Shown here piece after piece: positions 5,194 through 5,313 of a stretch of DNA of 5,313 nucleotides. The DNA comes from Candidatus Methanoperedens sp. (lineage in GTDB: Archaea > Halobacteriota > Methanosarcinia > Methanosarcinales > Methanoperedenaceae). Where the stretch lies: the NCBI GenBank assembly GCA_027460605.1, contig JAPZAN010000204.1:1-5313 (forward strand), given 5' to 3'. Under the pieces are notes generated by a model. It saw nothing but the letters and a program-made list of their open reading frames with translations. It was not told the DNA's origin and made no database searches. Within the stretch, counting starts at the first letter, position 1; every line of letters begins with the position of its first letter. A program made the position numbers and the translations under genes.

Positions 5194-5313
5194 TTAGAAT
5201 CCGGTTATCCCGTGAATTTCGCATCTCATCTTCGCAATATAATTGTTGAAACTTTCAACATCTTTAATCCTTTTTTTGACAAGAGCCCTTATCTTTGCAC
5301 GAATCCGGGTATT
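5194..5313 (-). CDS. C-terminal end of an unidentified protein, cut by the window edge
   Basis: On the minus strand one frame is open from the right edge for 39 codons to a TAA at 5194-5196, while the other two minus frames stop within about 8 and 16 codons. The visible tail is basic and amphipathic at first (RAKIRALVKKRIKDVES), then FNNYIAKMRCEIHGITGF. No family is recognisable from so little. It reads toward arcS with a 111-base gap holding the arcS TATA box, so it is probably a separate upstream gene on the same strand. The call rests on an open frame only and could be wrong. Confidence 0.45.
   Translation of the reverse strand, partial: NTRIRAKIRALVKKRIKDVESFNNYIAKMRCEIHGITGF

Overview
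The window looks like a chromosomal piece of a euryarchaeon, probably from the methanogen/ANME group. The evidence is an archaeosine synthase (ArcS), a stand-alone TRAM-domain protein, a CxxC-x17-CxxC zinc protein, TATA-box-like promoters and GGAG/GAGGT ribosome binding sites. A bacterial-type beta-ketothiolase beside FabG/PhaB-like reductases fits archaea that make polyhydroxyalkanoate, such as 'Candidatus Methanoperedens'. That genus assignment is an inference from gene content, not something proved here.

Left part (1-2523, + strand): a tight three-gene block. A short-chain dehydrogenase/reductase (SDR) cut by the window edge overlaps a 392-residue acetyl-CoA C-acetyltransferase by 4 bases (ATGA). 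A second, longer SDR follows after 5 bases. Together they could condense two acetyl-CoA to acetoacetyl-CoA and reduce it to 3-hydroxybutyryl-CoA. The second SDR carries about 32 extra residues that look like a diverged internal duplication of its beta2-alphaC unit.

Middle (2524-3230, + strand): an intergenic region with a TATA box (2633-2640) and a leader of about 95 nt precedes a bicistron. The first gene encodes a 69-residue TRAM protein that starts at TTG. The second encodes a 62-residue zinc-ribbon-like protein. The end of the leader can fold into a 12-pair hairpin that buries the whole Shine-Dalgarno sequence of the TRAM gene; this is the most interesting regulatory signal in the window. 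A hairpin followed by eight T residues closes the bicistron.

Right part (3268-5313, - strand): a full-length arcS gene runs convergently toward the bicistron. Its promoter region has a palindromic TATA box almost at the centre of a 10-bp perfect inverted repeat. At the right edge is the C-terminal end (39 codons) of an unidentified protein on the same strand as arcS. I saw no tRNA, rRNA, CRISPR array or mobile element.
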